Below, one piece after another: positions 35,757 through 46,079 of a stretch of DNA of 64,000 bases. Each line of letters opens with the position of its first letter. The stretch's first letter is position 1. The position numbers and the translations under genes were made by a program. The notes under the pieces are model-generated. The model saw only the letters and a program-made list of their open reading frames with translations. It was not told the origin of the DNA and did not search any database. This DNA is from Homarus americanus (Eukaryota; Arthropoda; Malacostraca; Decapoda; Nephropidae), in assembly GCF_018991925.1 (NCBI RefSeq), contig NW_024738583.1, positions 33,501-97,500 on the forward strand, read 5' to 3'.

Positions 35757-37043
35757 TCAATTGATCCACAGCAATTAGGCAATATGAGCACCTCCTCTAC
35801 ATCACACTGCTTAGTTAGTTTCCTGGATTTCCTGCACAAAAACCTGCAGAAACATAAGACATCACTGGCCGTTGCCCTTGTGGACTTCAGGAAGGCTTTG
35901 ACCTTGTTGATCACTGCACTGTTATCAACAAGGCCATTGCACTAGGGCTGCCCACCAACCTGGTCTCATGGCTCACTGATTTCTTGGGTGAACGGCGGCA
36001 AGCAGTCAGGTACCAGGGCTCTGTCTCCACATTCCAACACCCCACCTGCGGTGTTCCCCAGGAGACCAAGATGCTTCCTCATCCTGATCAACGACGCTCT
36101 ATCGGACATTCCTCACAGGTGGACGTACGTGGATGCTGCACTGTGGGGTTACAGTGGGCAACACCGCACCGGACTACTCATCGGTACAATGCACCCTGGA
36201 CAGGCTACAGGCATAGACTACGGAGAACAAGGTCACCATCAACCACACCAAAGCCGTAGTCATGCACATCAATACCGCCACCACTCCAGTGCAAGCTCCA
36301 GCAGTCACAGTGGGTGCCCATCCTCTCCAGTTAGTGCAGTCTGCCAAACTCCTGGGTGTTACCATAGGCCACAAATTGGACTGGAAGGCCCATGTAAACA
36401 ACACAATCAAGGCAGCCTCGTACCGACTCGACATGCTACGACGACTTAGGTCACTTGGGACACCCACGCCAGAGCTGAGGACCATCTACAACGCCTTTAT
36501 TCTCCCAAATTAACGTATGCGTCACCAGCCTGGTCGTCTTCTCTCAACTCTACCCAACAACGTCAGCTAGAGAAGGTACAGAAAAGGGCCTGCAGAATTA
36601 TGCTCGGCACAAACTACTCCGGCTACATCAACGCTCTCTCCACCCTGGAAATGCCATCCCTCAGTGACCTCCACCACCAAGCACTAGCAAGGTTTGGCAG
36701 TGGACTACTGCACCATCCTCGCCATCGCCACCTACTGCCACCTGCAGTCCCTCACCCACCTCTCGCAGTCCACCACTACAACAAAATTCAGCCTATAAGA
36801 GCCCTCACTGATAGATATAAGAATAGCACCATCCCATCTATTGTTAAAATAACAAACAACTCCTGATTTATGTACTGTACAGCCCTGTAAATGTATTGAA
36901 CGCATATTATATCATTATGTCTAAATCAAATGTAAGTTTGTATATTTTCAGCCACCGGCTGCAACTCTATTAATAAATCGTTTATTATTATTATTATCAT
37001 TATTATCATTATTATCATTATTATCATTATTATTATTATTATT
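35757..37043 (+). mobile_element. LINE C3, diverged subfamily copy
   Basis: Starts inside RT (DPQQLGNMSTSSTSHCLVSF at about 35765), continues to a complete C-terminus (KIQPIRALTDRYKNSTIPSI then NNS stop near 36864) and a 3' UTR with TTTTCAGCCACCGGCTGC, and ends in an ATTATC/ATT tail (36986-37043). Its left flank (35695-35755) and right flank are the same 19-bp satellite. Confidence 0.88.
35765..36866 (+). pseudogene. LINE C3 reverse transcriptase
   Basis: Palm motifs: SLAVALVDFRKAFDLVDHC-like sequence near 35860-35930 (the plain frame needs a shift), ERRQAVRYQGSVSTFQHPTC, then GVPQETKM, after which a deletion removes the rest of the box. The catalytic box reads TYVDAALWGY near 36126, so the second Asp is Ala. 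The thumb reads AKLLGVTIGHKLDWKAHVNN (36262-36513). One base is missing from an A run near 36508 (ILPN then stop, where KLTYAS is expected). The last frame is 36600-36866. Not functional. Confidence 0.85.
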
Positions 37044-37148
37044 GTTTTATACTTCTATGGTGTACATGCTATATTATAAAGTACATGTAATATTATTCAG
37101 TTCATGTGCTACTATAGTGTTTGTGTACGAATATAGTGTACATTGTAC

Positions 37149-37306
37149 AATCAAAGACAAAAGTCGTGTCGCGGTTTTGTCCGAAGATTAAATATAACTG
37201 TGAAACATTATGAGAGCCCCGCCCCCCACCACAAGGCAGAGCGCACCAATAGTTTAGCCCTTCGGCATATGTTGTCACCAAATTTCACGACACGACTTTT
37301 GTTTTT
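37149..37306. mobile_element. Small inverted-repeat (MITE-like) element
   Basis: A 158-bp segment inside the 19-bp satellite. Its ends read AAAGACAAAAGTCGTGTCG on the left and, on the opposite strand at the right, AAAAACAAAAGTCGTGTCG: terminal inverted repeats with one mismatch in 19. It is bounded by identical 8-bp direct repeats CATTGTAC (37141-37148 and 37307-37314). An 8-bp target duplication would suit hAT or related superfamilies, but the ends do not show the usual hAT tip, so the superfamily stays open. No coding capacity. Confidence 0.75.
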
Positions 37307-38165
37307 CATTGTACATGTACTAGTATGGTGTACATGTCCTCTATAGTGTACATGTACTTCTATAGTGTACAGTACATGTACTACTATAGCATACATATAC
37401 TACTATGATGTACGTGTACTACTATTGTGTACATGAACTACTTTAGCGTACATGTACTACTATGGTGTACATGTACTACTATCGTGTACAAGTACTACTA
37501 AACTGTACATGTACTACAATATTGTACATGTACTTCTATAGTATACAAGTACTACTATAGTGCATATGTACTACTATAGCATACAAGCATTACTATAGTG
37601 TACAAGTACCACTACACTGCATATGTACTACTATAGTGTATATGTACTAATATTGTGTACAAGTACTACTCTAGTGTATATGTACTACTAAAAGTGTATA
37701 TGTACTACAATAGAGTACATGTACTACAATAGTGTACAAGTACTACTATAGTGTAAATGTACTACTATAGTGTACATGTAGTACAATAGTGCACAAGTAC
37801 TACTATGGTGTATATGTACTACTATAGTGTACAAGTACTACTATAGTGTACAAGTACTACTATAGTGTACAAGTACTACTATAGTGTACAAGTACTACTA
37901 TAGTGTACATGTACTACAATAGTGTACAAGTACTTCTATAGTGTATATGTACTACAATAGTGTACAAGTAATACTATAGTGTACAAGTACTACTATAGTG
38001 TACAATACTACTATAGTGTACATGTATTACTATAGTATATGTATACTACTATGGTTTACATGTATTTCTATGGTGTACATGTTCTACTATAGTGTACGTG
38101 TACTATTATTACTATGTACATATATTGTGTACATGTACTACTATAGTAGTTCACATACCCTACTA

Positions 38166-38720
38166 TAGTGTACAGTCCCCTTCACTAGTGCGTTTACAGC
38201 GGGTCGTCAGGTTTGGTGCAGTGTGGCAGCCCTGTGTTTGTTTACATTCGACAGAAGGAAATTCTCAATAGTAAACACACTATGGAATCAAATTAAAACA
38301 ATATTAAAACAAATATCTCAAAGATAATGATTAGTGGGATGTTTATATGAAGAGCTCCTGTAGATACACCCTACCCCCTTCTCCCAACGGCACCTCACCT
38401 CACCTCACCTCACCGTCCAGTAGACAACAGACAGATAGTAATCTGTATAAAAAAAAAAGACAGAATACAGATGGAACTTCTGCTCCCTGATTTTTATGGT
38501 ATTGTTATTTAAAATAATTGTGTTTGACAACTTCCTGGGTATATTTTTATTATTCAATACACTATTACTATGATGATTCTTATGAAATTATATTACAATG
38601 CATCAGTTATTCATTGGTTCATAAATACAACCCCGTCGTAGATGGACACCTTATATAGAGGTCCCACCCCATCCCCCTAATCACCCTTGGAGTAAGTGAC
38701 AATTACTTAGGTATCAGCTC
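38166..38720. other. Unique AT-rich spacer
   Basis: Contains a short CACCTCACCT run (38389-38414) and an A10 tract (near 38450). It carries no recognisable element or gene. Confidence 0.5.
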
Positions 38721-39902
38721 TTCTATTAACATTCTTTCAGCTGTTTTCCAAGCAGTGGACAACGGGCACGATTATGATGTGGTATACCTCGACTTTAGCA
38801 AAGCCTTCGACAGAGTCCCCACTAAAGACTATTACTAAAAGTGGAGGCTCATGGCATTGGAGGAGATATTCTAAAATGGATTAGGGCGTGGATACAGGAC
38901 ATGAAACAGCGAGTAAGCATTAACGGCACTAAATCCGATTAACGTCACTGGTGGAGTACCCCAAAGCTTAGTACTTGGACCATTATTATTTATTATATAC
39001 ATAAACGACATAGATACTGCGTAGGCGTAGACAACAACACAAATAAATATGCTGACAACACTAAAATAGGGCGTGTAATTAAATCTGACGAGGACTCCGC
39101 AAAACTACAGGAAGATCTAAAAAAAAAATCGAGTGGTCTGAAAAATGGCAGATGAAATTTAATGTGGACAAATGTAAAGTACTTAGTCTAGGAGATGTAA
39201 ACAGAGAAACCAGATACCAGATGAACAACGTTATTATAGAGAAATCCAACTGTGAGAAAGATTTAGGAGTAATGATAAGTAGGACTCTTAAACCAAGTCA
39301 ACAATGTGTGTTTGCTCGAAACAAGGCCAACAAAGTACTTGGACTCATACAAAGGCGTGTTAGTTACAAGACTAAAAATATATCTTGCGCTTGTGAGACT
39401 TCACTTGGATTACTCAGTTCAGTTCTGGTCACCGTACTACAGAATGGATATATAATCCACAGAAAGTATTCAGAGGAGAATGACAAGACTCATCCCGAGC
39501 ATTAGGAGTACAGAGACAGGCTAAAGCATCTTAATTTGCACTCCCTCGAGAGACGTAGAGTGAGGGGCGATATGATCGAGGTGTATAAATGGAAGTCAGG
39601 GCTAAACAAAGGTGATATAACAAAGGTACTCAAACTATCCAAGCAGGAGCGAACTCGTAGCAATGGTTTTAAATTAGACAAATTTAGATTTAGGCGCGAG
39701 ATAGATAAACAATGGTTTGGAAATAGAGTAGTGGATGAGTGGAACAAGTTACCAAACATCATCATTAACTCGAACAGCTGGATAGCTTCAAACATAGGTT
39801 GGCTGGATATATGAGCAATAGGGGTTGGGTGTAAACGGGACTGCCCAGTATGGGCCAATAGGCCCCCCTGCAGTTTCCTCCATTCTTATGTTCTTATGTT
39901 CT
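38721..39902 (+). mobile_element. LINE A2, 5'-truncated CR1-like copy
   Basis: Plus-strand copy starting at the equivalent of position 9725 in A1 (ATTAACATTCTTTC) and ending in the same TTCTTATG octamer tail (39880-39902). Coding pieces: VYLDFSKAFDRVP (about 38780); MKFNVDKCKVLSLGDVNRET (39152-39505); HSLERRRVRGDMIEVYKWKS (39536-39814). The catalytic box reads KYADNTKIGR near 39045, so the second Asp is Asn. Several indels. Dead copy. Confidence 0.88.
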
Positions 39903-40139
39903 TGTGCATGACCGATGCATGTGTGTGCGACTTGGGGAGGGGAGGGTTGTTGTGATATCACAGTGGGCAATGATTTCGTAAATTCTGGACAGTAAATATG
40001 CATATATGGTTCAGACTTGTACCACAAGTTAGGAGTACCAGCCCAGTAACATATTCTACTCAAACTTCATGTTTTGTCCTATGTTTTTATATCCTTGCTT
40101 AACATATCCTGCGTTGTAACTGCACAGGTAACTGCTTAA

Positions 40140-41358
40140 CTCTCCCCACCCCTCTAGTCCCCTACACTCTGACCCTCTTCAACCCCTGCATTACCCAGCC
40201 ACCCAAGACTGAGAACCACAATGAACGCTTACCTGGCCTCGGGTTACTTCCCAACTAAATTAAAAAAGGCTACTATTACCCTAACACTAAAAGAAGGAAA
40301 GAACCCCGCCGTCCCACTAAACCACAGACCGATCTCTCTCCTCGAAGTACCTGGAAAAATCCTAGGAAAAATCATCAATAATCGTCTGAGAAATCACCTG
40401 GAAACAACCAACAGAGTCAACTGCAGACAATTCGGGTTCAGGAAAGGGAAGTCCACCACAACAGCGATAGCCCTGGCCTGTGGAAACATAGCCAGAGCCG
40501 CAGCGAGTGGTAGACAATGTAATCTAACTGTCCGGGATGTAGCGAATGCATTTGGCAAAGTCTGGCATGACGGTCTGAAATATAAGATCCTCCAACTCGG
40601 ACTTCCCGCCAACATTGAAAAGCTGCTTTGCAACTTTCTTGACGAAATGCCAGATTGAGGGTAGGACAACACACAGGAGAGACCTTCCAACTCCTGAGCG
40701 GTGTCCCTCAGGGCAGCATCCTCCCTCCCACCCTATATATTATCTACACAAGTGACAACCTGCCTCCTACTAGAATAGGTAACGAAGATATTATGTATGC
40801 AGATGACATAACGCAAATAACAACACATCAAGGAAAATCGCGAGCGTCACAGGTCGACAACACCAGGCGGGAATTAGAAAGGGTAAATAATTACGAAAAA
40901 AACAGTGGGAAATCCAAACCAGTCTCCCAAAATTCACAGTGATACCCTTATGCAGAAGGAAAACCCATCCATTAGTAACCAATAATGCCCAGATAGACAA
41001 AAACAGAGGCACCCTCCTGGGCCTGCATATGTCCACGACAGGTTACTCCCATCATGTCCACACCAGGAAGGAAAAGGCAAGAAGAGAGCTGTGAAAACTA
41101 TACCGTTTTAACGCGCTTCCTGAGAAGCCTGGTGACATCATTTATCATACCGACATTAACTTACCCAGCAGTACCTCTTCATACTATTAGCACCACTCAA
41201 ATATTAAAATTACAGGTGGTCCAAAATGAAGCCCTAAGATTCGTCACAAGTGAAAGATACCCCTTCACCAGAACCACAGCCGAGATAAATAGAGACCTGA
41301 GAATAAAACTCATCAACCAGCAGCTGCCCACCCTGGTACGATACGAAGTCTTTAGTTA
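40140..41358 (+). mobile_element. LINE E1 reverse transcriptase fragment
   Basis: Plus-strand RT: MNAYLASGYFPTKLKKATIT, NHRPISLLEVPGKILGKIIN, RQFGFRKGKSTTTAIAL and LTVRDVANAFGKVWHDGLKY (40221-40658), then after a frameshift LLSGVPQGSILPPTLYIIYT and IMYADDITQITTHQGKS (40655-40942; YADD intact), then thumb FIIPTLTYPAVPLHTISTTQ (41054-41359). Architecture and motif spacing match LINE F. Truncated at both ends. Confidence 0.83.
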
Positions 41359-41359
41359 A

Positions 41360-41610
41360 GAGGTGAAAGAAGATTATTAGGAGTTGAAGGAAAAGTGGTG
41401 AAACTGAAATACAGTAGGAGTAGAAAGAATCTGGGCTCAACCAGATCGCTTCATCTTTCTTATTGGTGTTTTGTCTTTGTTCTGCTCCCTTGGGTCGTCA
41501 GACCTTTGTATTAATATTGGTTTATTTATATAATGCTGCTTATTATTATTATTTGTTATTGTTGGAGTTAGTGAGCCCGCCCAGGTCCTTGTGTAACTGG
41601 GAGGGTAGTC
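41360..41610 (-). other. F-like 3' UTR remnant
   Basis: On the minus strand this holds GTGACTACCCTCCCAG..ACAAGGACCTGGGCGGGCTCAC, a diverged duplicate of the LINE F 3' UTR segment at about 41735-41770 (GTGACCTACCAGCTCCACAA..). It probably is the 3' end of another F-related copy lying beyond the F tail. No coding frame. Confidence 0.5.
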
Positions 41611-41614
41611 ACAT

Positions 41615-41645
<31 letters not shown>

Positions 41646-41794
41646 TTTTTTTTTACTAAGATGTTAGTTCAATGTTAAATGTTAAATGTTAAATATTAGT
41701 TATGTTAGTCTAAAGGTACACTGTATGGAGAGGCCTGCCAGGTTCTTGTGGAGCTGGTAGGTCACTCTCATCTTTTATTCTCTCTATTAATGTT

Positions 41795-44553
41795 TTATAT
41801 GTATATTGGGGCAGGAGATGGTTCAATTACTTTCTTCCTGGCTGATTTAAACCAACTGTGTTCTTGGAATTCTTCGTTGTCTATATTATTTATCCAGTTT
41901 TGATATGTTTCTGTGTTAAGTTCAGTCACTTTTTTCCAAATATTTACAGCTTTGTTGTGTATATCTACATTGATTGCTAAGAGGTTTGCTCTCTTGTGTA
42001 GCTGTTCATTATTGATGTGGTCTGTATATTTTATGTTATATATAAATCTGAGGGCTATATTTTGTACTGTTTGTAACCTTTTAATGCACGTTTTACTAAG
42101 GGTGTTCAATGGGATGGGTGGGTAGTCCATAATTGATTTAACAAGGGCAATATAAATCTTTCTTTTGTTATTAATGCTAAGGTTCTTAAAGCGTTTTATT
42201 TTTGATAATCTTATTCTTGCCTGTCGTTCTTTATCTTTTAAGTATGTTATATATCCTCTTTTTGTTAGTTTTAATCCAAGCATCCTGCCTTCAGTGTCGT
42301 ATGGGTATAGTTCCTGGTCGACTATTACTGGACTTGTTTTAATCTTGGCTATTGGTATTATCTTGAATTTGTTCTTATTTATCCTGATTTTCCATTTTTT
42401 CTCAAAATCATTTATGTTTTTTATCGCTCTTACCGTGTAGAGTGCCATAAATTGGGTTGATTTTCCTGGGTATGATACTATTTGAGTAATATCATCAGCA
42501 AACATTACATATTCGCTAAAGGGGGTAGGTTGAGGTGTGTCTGAAGTATAAATTGTATATAGTGTTGAAGAAAGGCATCCTCCTTGAGGTACTCCACTCT
42601 CAAGATTAAACATAGTTCCTAAAGTTTCCAATTTGAATTTGTGCTCTCCTATCATCTAAATAGTTACACAATATTCTTAGCAAGTATTCGTTAAGTCCCA
42701 GTTTTAATATTTTATATTTTAAGCCTAAATGCCAAACTTTATCAAAAGCCTTAGAAACATCCCTTAAAATTATATTGATCTGGTTACCCTTGCTTTTCTC
42801 TATTGCAATTATTTCCGTTATTATAGCTATTGCAGTTAGGGTATTTCTATTGGGCATAAATCCATGTTGTCTGTTGTTAGTTTTCCCATGTTGTGTTAAA
42901 AAGGCTATAAGTCTTGAATTTAATATTTTTTCCAATAGTTTCCCGGTAATTTCTAATAAAGATATTGGCCTGTAGTTTAATATTTCCTTATTGTCCTTAC
43001 CCTCCTTAGGAATAAATATCATTTTAGCATATTTTAGTTTGTCTGGAAAGTAACCAGTTATTAAGCATGCGTTATAAATGTTTAATAGTGTATTTAAAAT
43101 GTTTTCAGGTAGATTCATGATCATATTTCGTGTAATACCTGTGAGCCCAGAGGCTTTTTCCTTAAATTTCCTCAGACAGTGCATCATTTCTCCCATGGTT
43201 ATTATTTGATTATTAGGTAATAAGTTATAGTCTATATATTGCCTTGGGGTGATTCTATGTATTTGTCTTCCCATTTCTTCTTCTATCCTTTCTTCGTGTT
43301 CACTATCAAAATCTTTCATTTTTCCTCATCTGATAAAAACTTTTTTTTTTTTTTTTACCCATTCCTTGAATGCTGACTCTTGTCTATTTTCCTCGTGCAA
43401 ATTTTGTTCCATTTTGGTCTTTAATGTATGGTGTTTTTTGCTTGTTGTGCCCCATCATCTTGTTTATGGAAGTCCAAAATGTTTTTGTGTCTTTAGTCAT
43501 GTCAGCCGCCATTATAATATCATTCCATTTTTTATTGTTTGCTTCCTTACATGCGTCTCTTAATTTTATATGTAGTGCTATCTGTGTCGTATATAGCCAT
43601 CTGTTACTGCCGTGTCTTTCCATATACCTGTTTATTTCATTGTAATAGGTCTGGATTAATTTAACTTCTTCTGGTAGTCTGTTGTTGGGTAATGTTCAAA
43701 AGTGTGAAGTAGAAGTGTGTTTGGTTATAGATCTTTTTATTGCTGAGTGCAGTCTGTCCATTTCTGAGTCTATATCTTCTGTTGTTTTCCCTTGTGGGTT
43801 AATCGAGTGGTGATTACTTAAGTCGTCTTTGAAGCTGTCCCAGTCTGTTTTACTCATTTTCAGTCTCTTTTTTATTGGTATCTGTATGGGGCTTGTTGAC
43901 AGTGTTAGTATAATTGGCAGATGGTCACTGCCTGTAAGAGGTCCCTGTATTATATGGTAATTGAAAAAGGCTTTGTTGTTGGTAAAAATTTTGTCTGGTG
44001 TCGATTGTGTATTGTGATTTCTCCAGGTTGGAAAGTTAGGACCCAGATGATTGATTTTCCCTAAATTTATTAATTGATTAAGGGAGTTTCCCACGACGTT
44101 ATTATTTGTATTGTCAAAAATCCTATGTCTGGCGTTAAAGTCTCCTAAGATGTACATCGGATGACTATTGTTAGCCAATTTTAATAGGTCTTCTATAGGT
44201 AAGTAGGGTCGTCTCGGTGGGAGATAAGTAGTAGCAATAATTACGTCTCCTTGAGTTGTATTTATTTTTATTGCTAGAAATTCATCCTGGAAGTCATCAA
44301 TTAGTTTAAATTTTAAGTTTCTTTTAACCGCTATCGCTACTCCGTCATTTTTCTCGCCCGATTTATTTCTTTGGTTTACATAATAGTTAAAGAGTTTTAT
44401 GTTGTTGTTTTCTGTCTCACCGTGACTGTTTATTAGTATAATGTCAGGGTCAATTTCTTGATATATATTACTTAGGTTAATTCTCTCGGTCTTCCAGTTT
44501 CTTACGTTGTGTTGTATTATTCTTAAAGTTCTTACTGTTTGTCTATTGTCCAT
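41795..44553 (-). pseudogene. LINE F ORF2, endonuclease + reverse transcriptase
   Basis: EN (44553-43696, first 285 codons): RIIQHNVRNW, INSHGETEN, YILGDFNARHRIFD (residues 134-147) and LTGSDHLPIILTL (residues 207-219), with catalytic residues present. An in-frame TGA at about 43694 follows SHF; CGA to TGA by cytosine loss would explain it. The frame then continues in register (43623-43384). Near 43320-43395, A runs shift the frame more than once. RT resumes at 43319: LNYRPISLLEITGKLLEKIL, HGFMPNRNTLTAIAIITEII and ILRDVSKAFDKVWHLGLKYK. One base is lost near 42615, and the next frame (42655-41795) has LESGVPQGGCLSSTLYTIYT, YVMFADDITQIVSYPGKS and thumb sequence to the end. One stop and about three small indels separate it from an intact ORF2. 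Confidence 0.88.
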
Positions 44554-44555
44554 TA
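44551..44555 (-). promoter_or_regulatory. TAATG stop/start overlap (ORF1-ORF2)
   Basis: On the minus strand AAATAATGGACAAT: ORF1 stop TAA and ORF2 start ATG share one A. The same UAAUG arrangement is known from the silkworm SART1 LINE, where ORF2 is translated by termination and reinitiation. Function here is inferred from that precedent. Confidence 0.8.
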
Positions 44556-46067
44556 TTTCTTATACTTGGATTGTGACTGTTGAAGTGGAGACCTATCATC
44601 CTGTTTCCCGCTTCTGACTCTTCTAAACTCTGACGGGTCTACTATTTTAAAGTCTTTGGTCGTAATCTTTAGTTTGTCCGTAGTAATTAGTGACCAGACA
44701 TAATCTTCACTTAGGGATTTTTCTTGATATGTCCACTTGTATATCCCTCCTTCACAGTTTTTTACTATTGTCCCTCCTGTTGGTCTCGATGTTGGGATTC
44801 CATGTTTTGTTGTAGTGATAACTTTTAATCCAATTTCTTCAGCAGATTCAGGTTGTATATTGTGATCAGTTTCCATCTTATCTTCTCTCCTCCTACTCCT
44901 TTGTCTTATAGTCTGTCCTTTTGTTATTTCTATCTTCTCTTTGTCACTTCTAGTCATTTGTCTGGGATCTCTATCAGTCGCTTGTGTTCCTTGTGTATCA
45001 GCTGTTGCTCCTTGCTCAAACCTTTGTTCGTCTAGATGTAGTCTTTCTCTCAGTTCGCTTGCATATGTTGCCTGAAATAGTTTTTCGGATTGTGGATTCT
45101 CTGGAAATATCATCTCTGGTAGGTTATTCAATTTAAACATTTTCCTTAATTCCTCATTGTATGATCCGGGTGCAATGATATTGTGCAAATGTGCATGGAT
45201 CATACTAATCATTACCTTATCATGTATTGGCTCACTTAGGTTTAATATGGTGGATTCTGGTCTATGAGCCTCTTGGACCGCTCTCTTTGCTATTTCGACG
45301 TATGTCGTATCCTTCTTGTCTTGTTCCTTTTTCCTTGTTTCTGGTTCCTTGTACTTTATCATGTGTTTTTTTATTGGGCATGCCATTGCTAACGTCCTGT
45401 GTCCTATGTATACATTCCCGTTTCTCTTACAGTTGAGACAGCCAACATGTGTGTTCTTACATTCAGTGTAGGTATGGTCGTCGCCTGCACAATCTGAGCA
45501 GTACTTTTTTTCTTTTTCCGGACAGTCTCTCGTTGTGTGTTCTTCATATTTGTAGCAGGAGAAGCAAGTTTGCAGACTGATGAATGTCTCCTTCTTTATT
45601 TGATGTGGTGTGACTGACATGTTGAATATTAGAAAGCCCTGTTGTAAAACTTTCTCAGCCATTGACACTTCTTCAAAAGTAATCTTAAAAACATGAGTAT
45701 AGTCCTTTATCTTAATGACTTCTTCAATCTTCATCCACCTATTTTGGCGTTCCAGTTCATCTTTCAGGTCTTCCGATGTCTTCCTCCCGATCTCTTGGTC
45801 GACTTGACGAACAAAAACTGATCTTTTTGCTTTTTGTTCTGGTGGCATGACAACAATAAGGCCTTCATTGTAAAATATATCTCTTGCTTCTTTTGAAAGG
45901 ATTTTATCTGAATCAAAGTCATCTTTACAGATTACTTTAAAACCTTCATTGGTGCTGAATATTCTTGTTAGTGGGACTTGCAGTTTGTTGTAAGTGATTT
46001 CTGCCACTTTTCCCCTTCCAATAGAGTGTCCCTTATCTCTATGTTTTATTCTAATGCTTGTTGTCAT
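44553..46067 (-). CDS. LINE F ORF1 protein, zinc-knuckle RNA-binding
   Basis: Intact 504-codon frame. In LINEs of this type ORF1 binds element RNA and forms the ribonucleoprotein. Residues 168-230 contain three zinc knuckles: CFSCYKYEEHTTRDC, CSDCAGDDHTYTEC and CLNCKRNGNVYIGHRTLAMAC, all with Cys/His ligands in place. Residues about 30-160 include RSVFVRQVDQEI and may be an RRM-like fold; that is inference. Residues 330-504 are charged and low in hydrophobic content, with no domain that I recognise. The start at 46067 is the first ATG of the open frame. Its stop TAA overlaps the ORF2 ATG by one base, implying coupled translation. Probably transcribed only as part of the element. Confidence 0.9.
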   Translation of the reverse strand: MTTSIRIKHRDKGHSIGRGKVAEITYNKLQVPLTRIFSTNEGFKVICKDDFDSDKILSKEARDIFYNEGLIVVMPPEQKAKRSVFVRQVDQEIGRKTSEDLKDELERQNRWMKIEEVIKIKDYTHVFKITFEEVSMAEKVLQQGFLIFNMSVTPHQIKKETFISLQTCFSCYKYEEHTTRDCPEKEKKYCSDCAGDDHTYTECKNTHVGCLNCKRNGNVYIGHRTLAMACPIKKHMIKYKEPETRKKEQDKKDTTYVEIAKRAVQEAHRPESTILNLSEPIHDKVMISMIHAHLHNIIAPGSYNEELRKMFKLNNLPEMIFPENPQSEKLFQATYASELRERLHLDEQRFEQGATADTQGTQATDRDPRQMTRSDKEKIEITKGQTIRQRSRRREDKMETDHNIQPESAEEIGLKVITTTKHGIPTSRPTGGTIVKNCEGGIYKWTYQEKSLSEDYVWSLITTDKLKITTKDFKIVDPSEFRRVRSGKQDDRSPLQQSQSKYKK

Positions 46068-46079
46068 CTTCTTGATTAC

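Larger units (their letters stand above)
35695..38165. repeat. 19-bp TAGTGTACATGTACTACTA satellite, block 1
   Basis: Tandem 18-19 bp units with the palindromic core GTACATGTAC or its variant GTACAAGTAC and the second dyad TACTATAGTA. The array starts at about 35695, is interrupted by LINE C3 (35757-37043) and a small inverted-repeat element (37149-37306), and ends near 38165. Blocks 2-4 are at 47218, 48509 and 50621. Confidence 0.93.
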
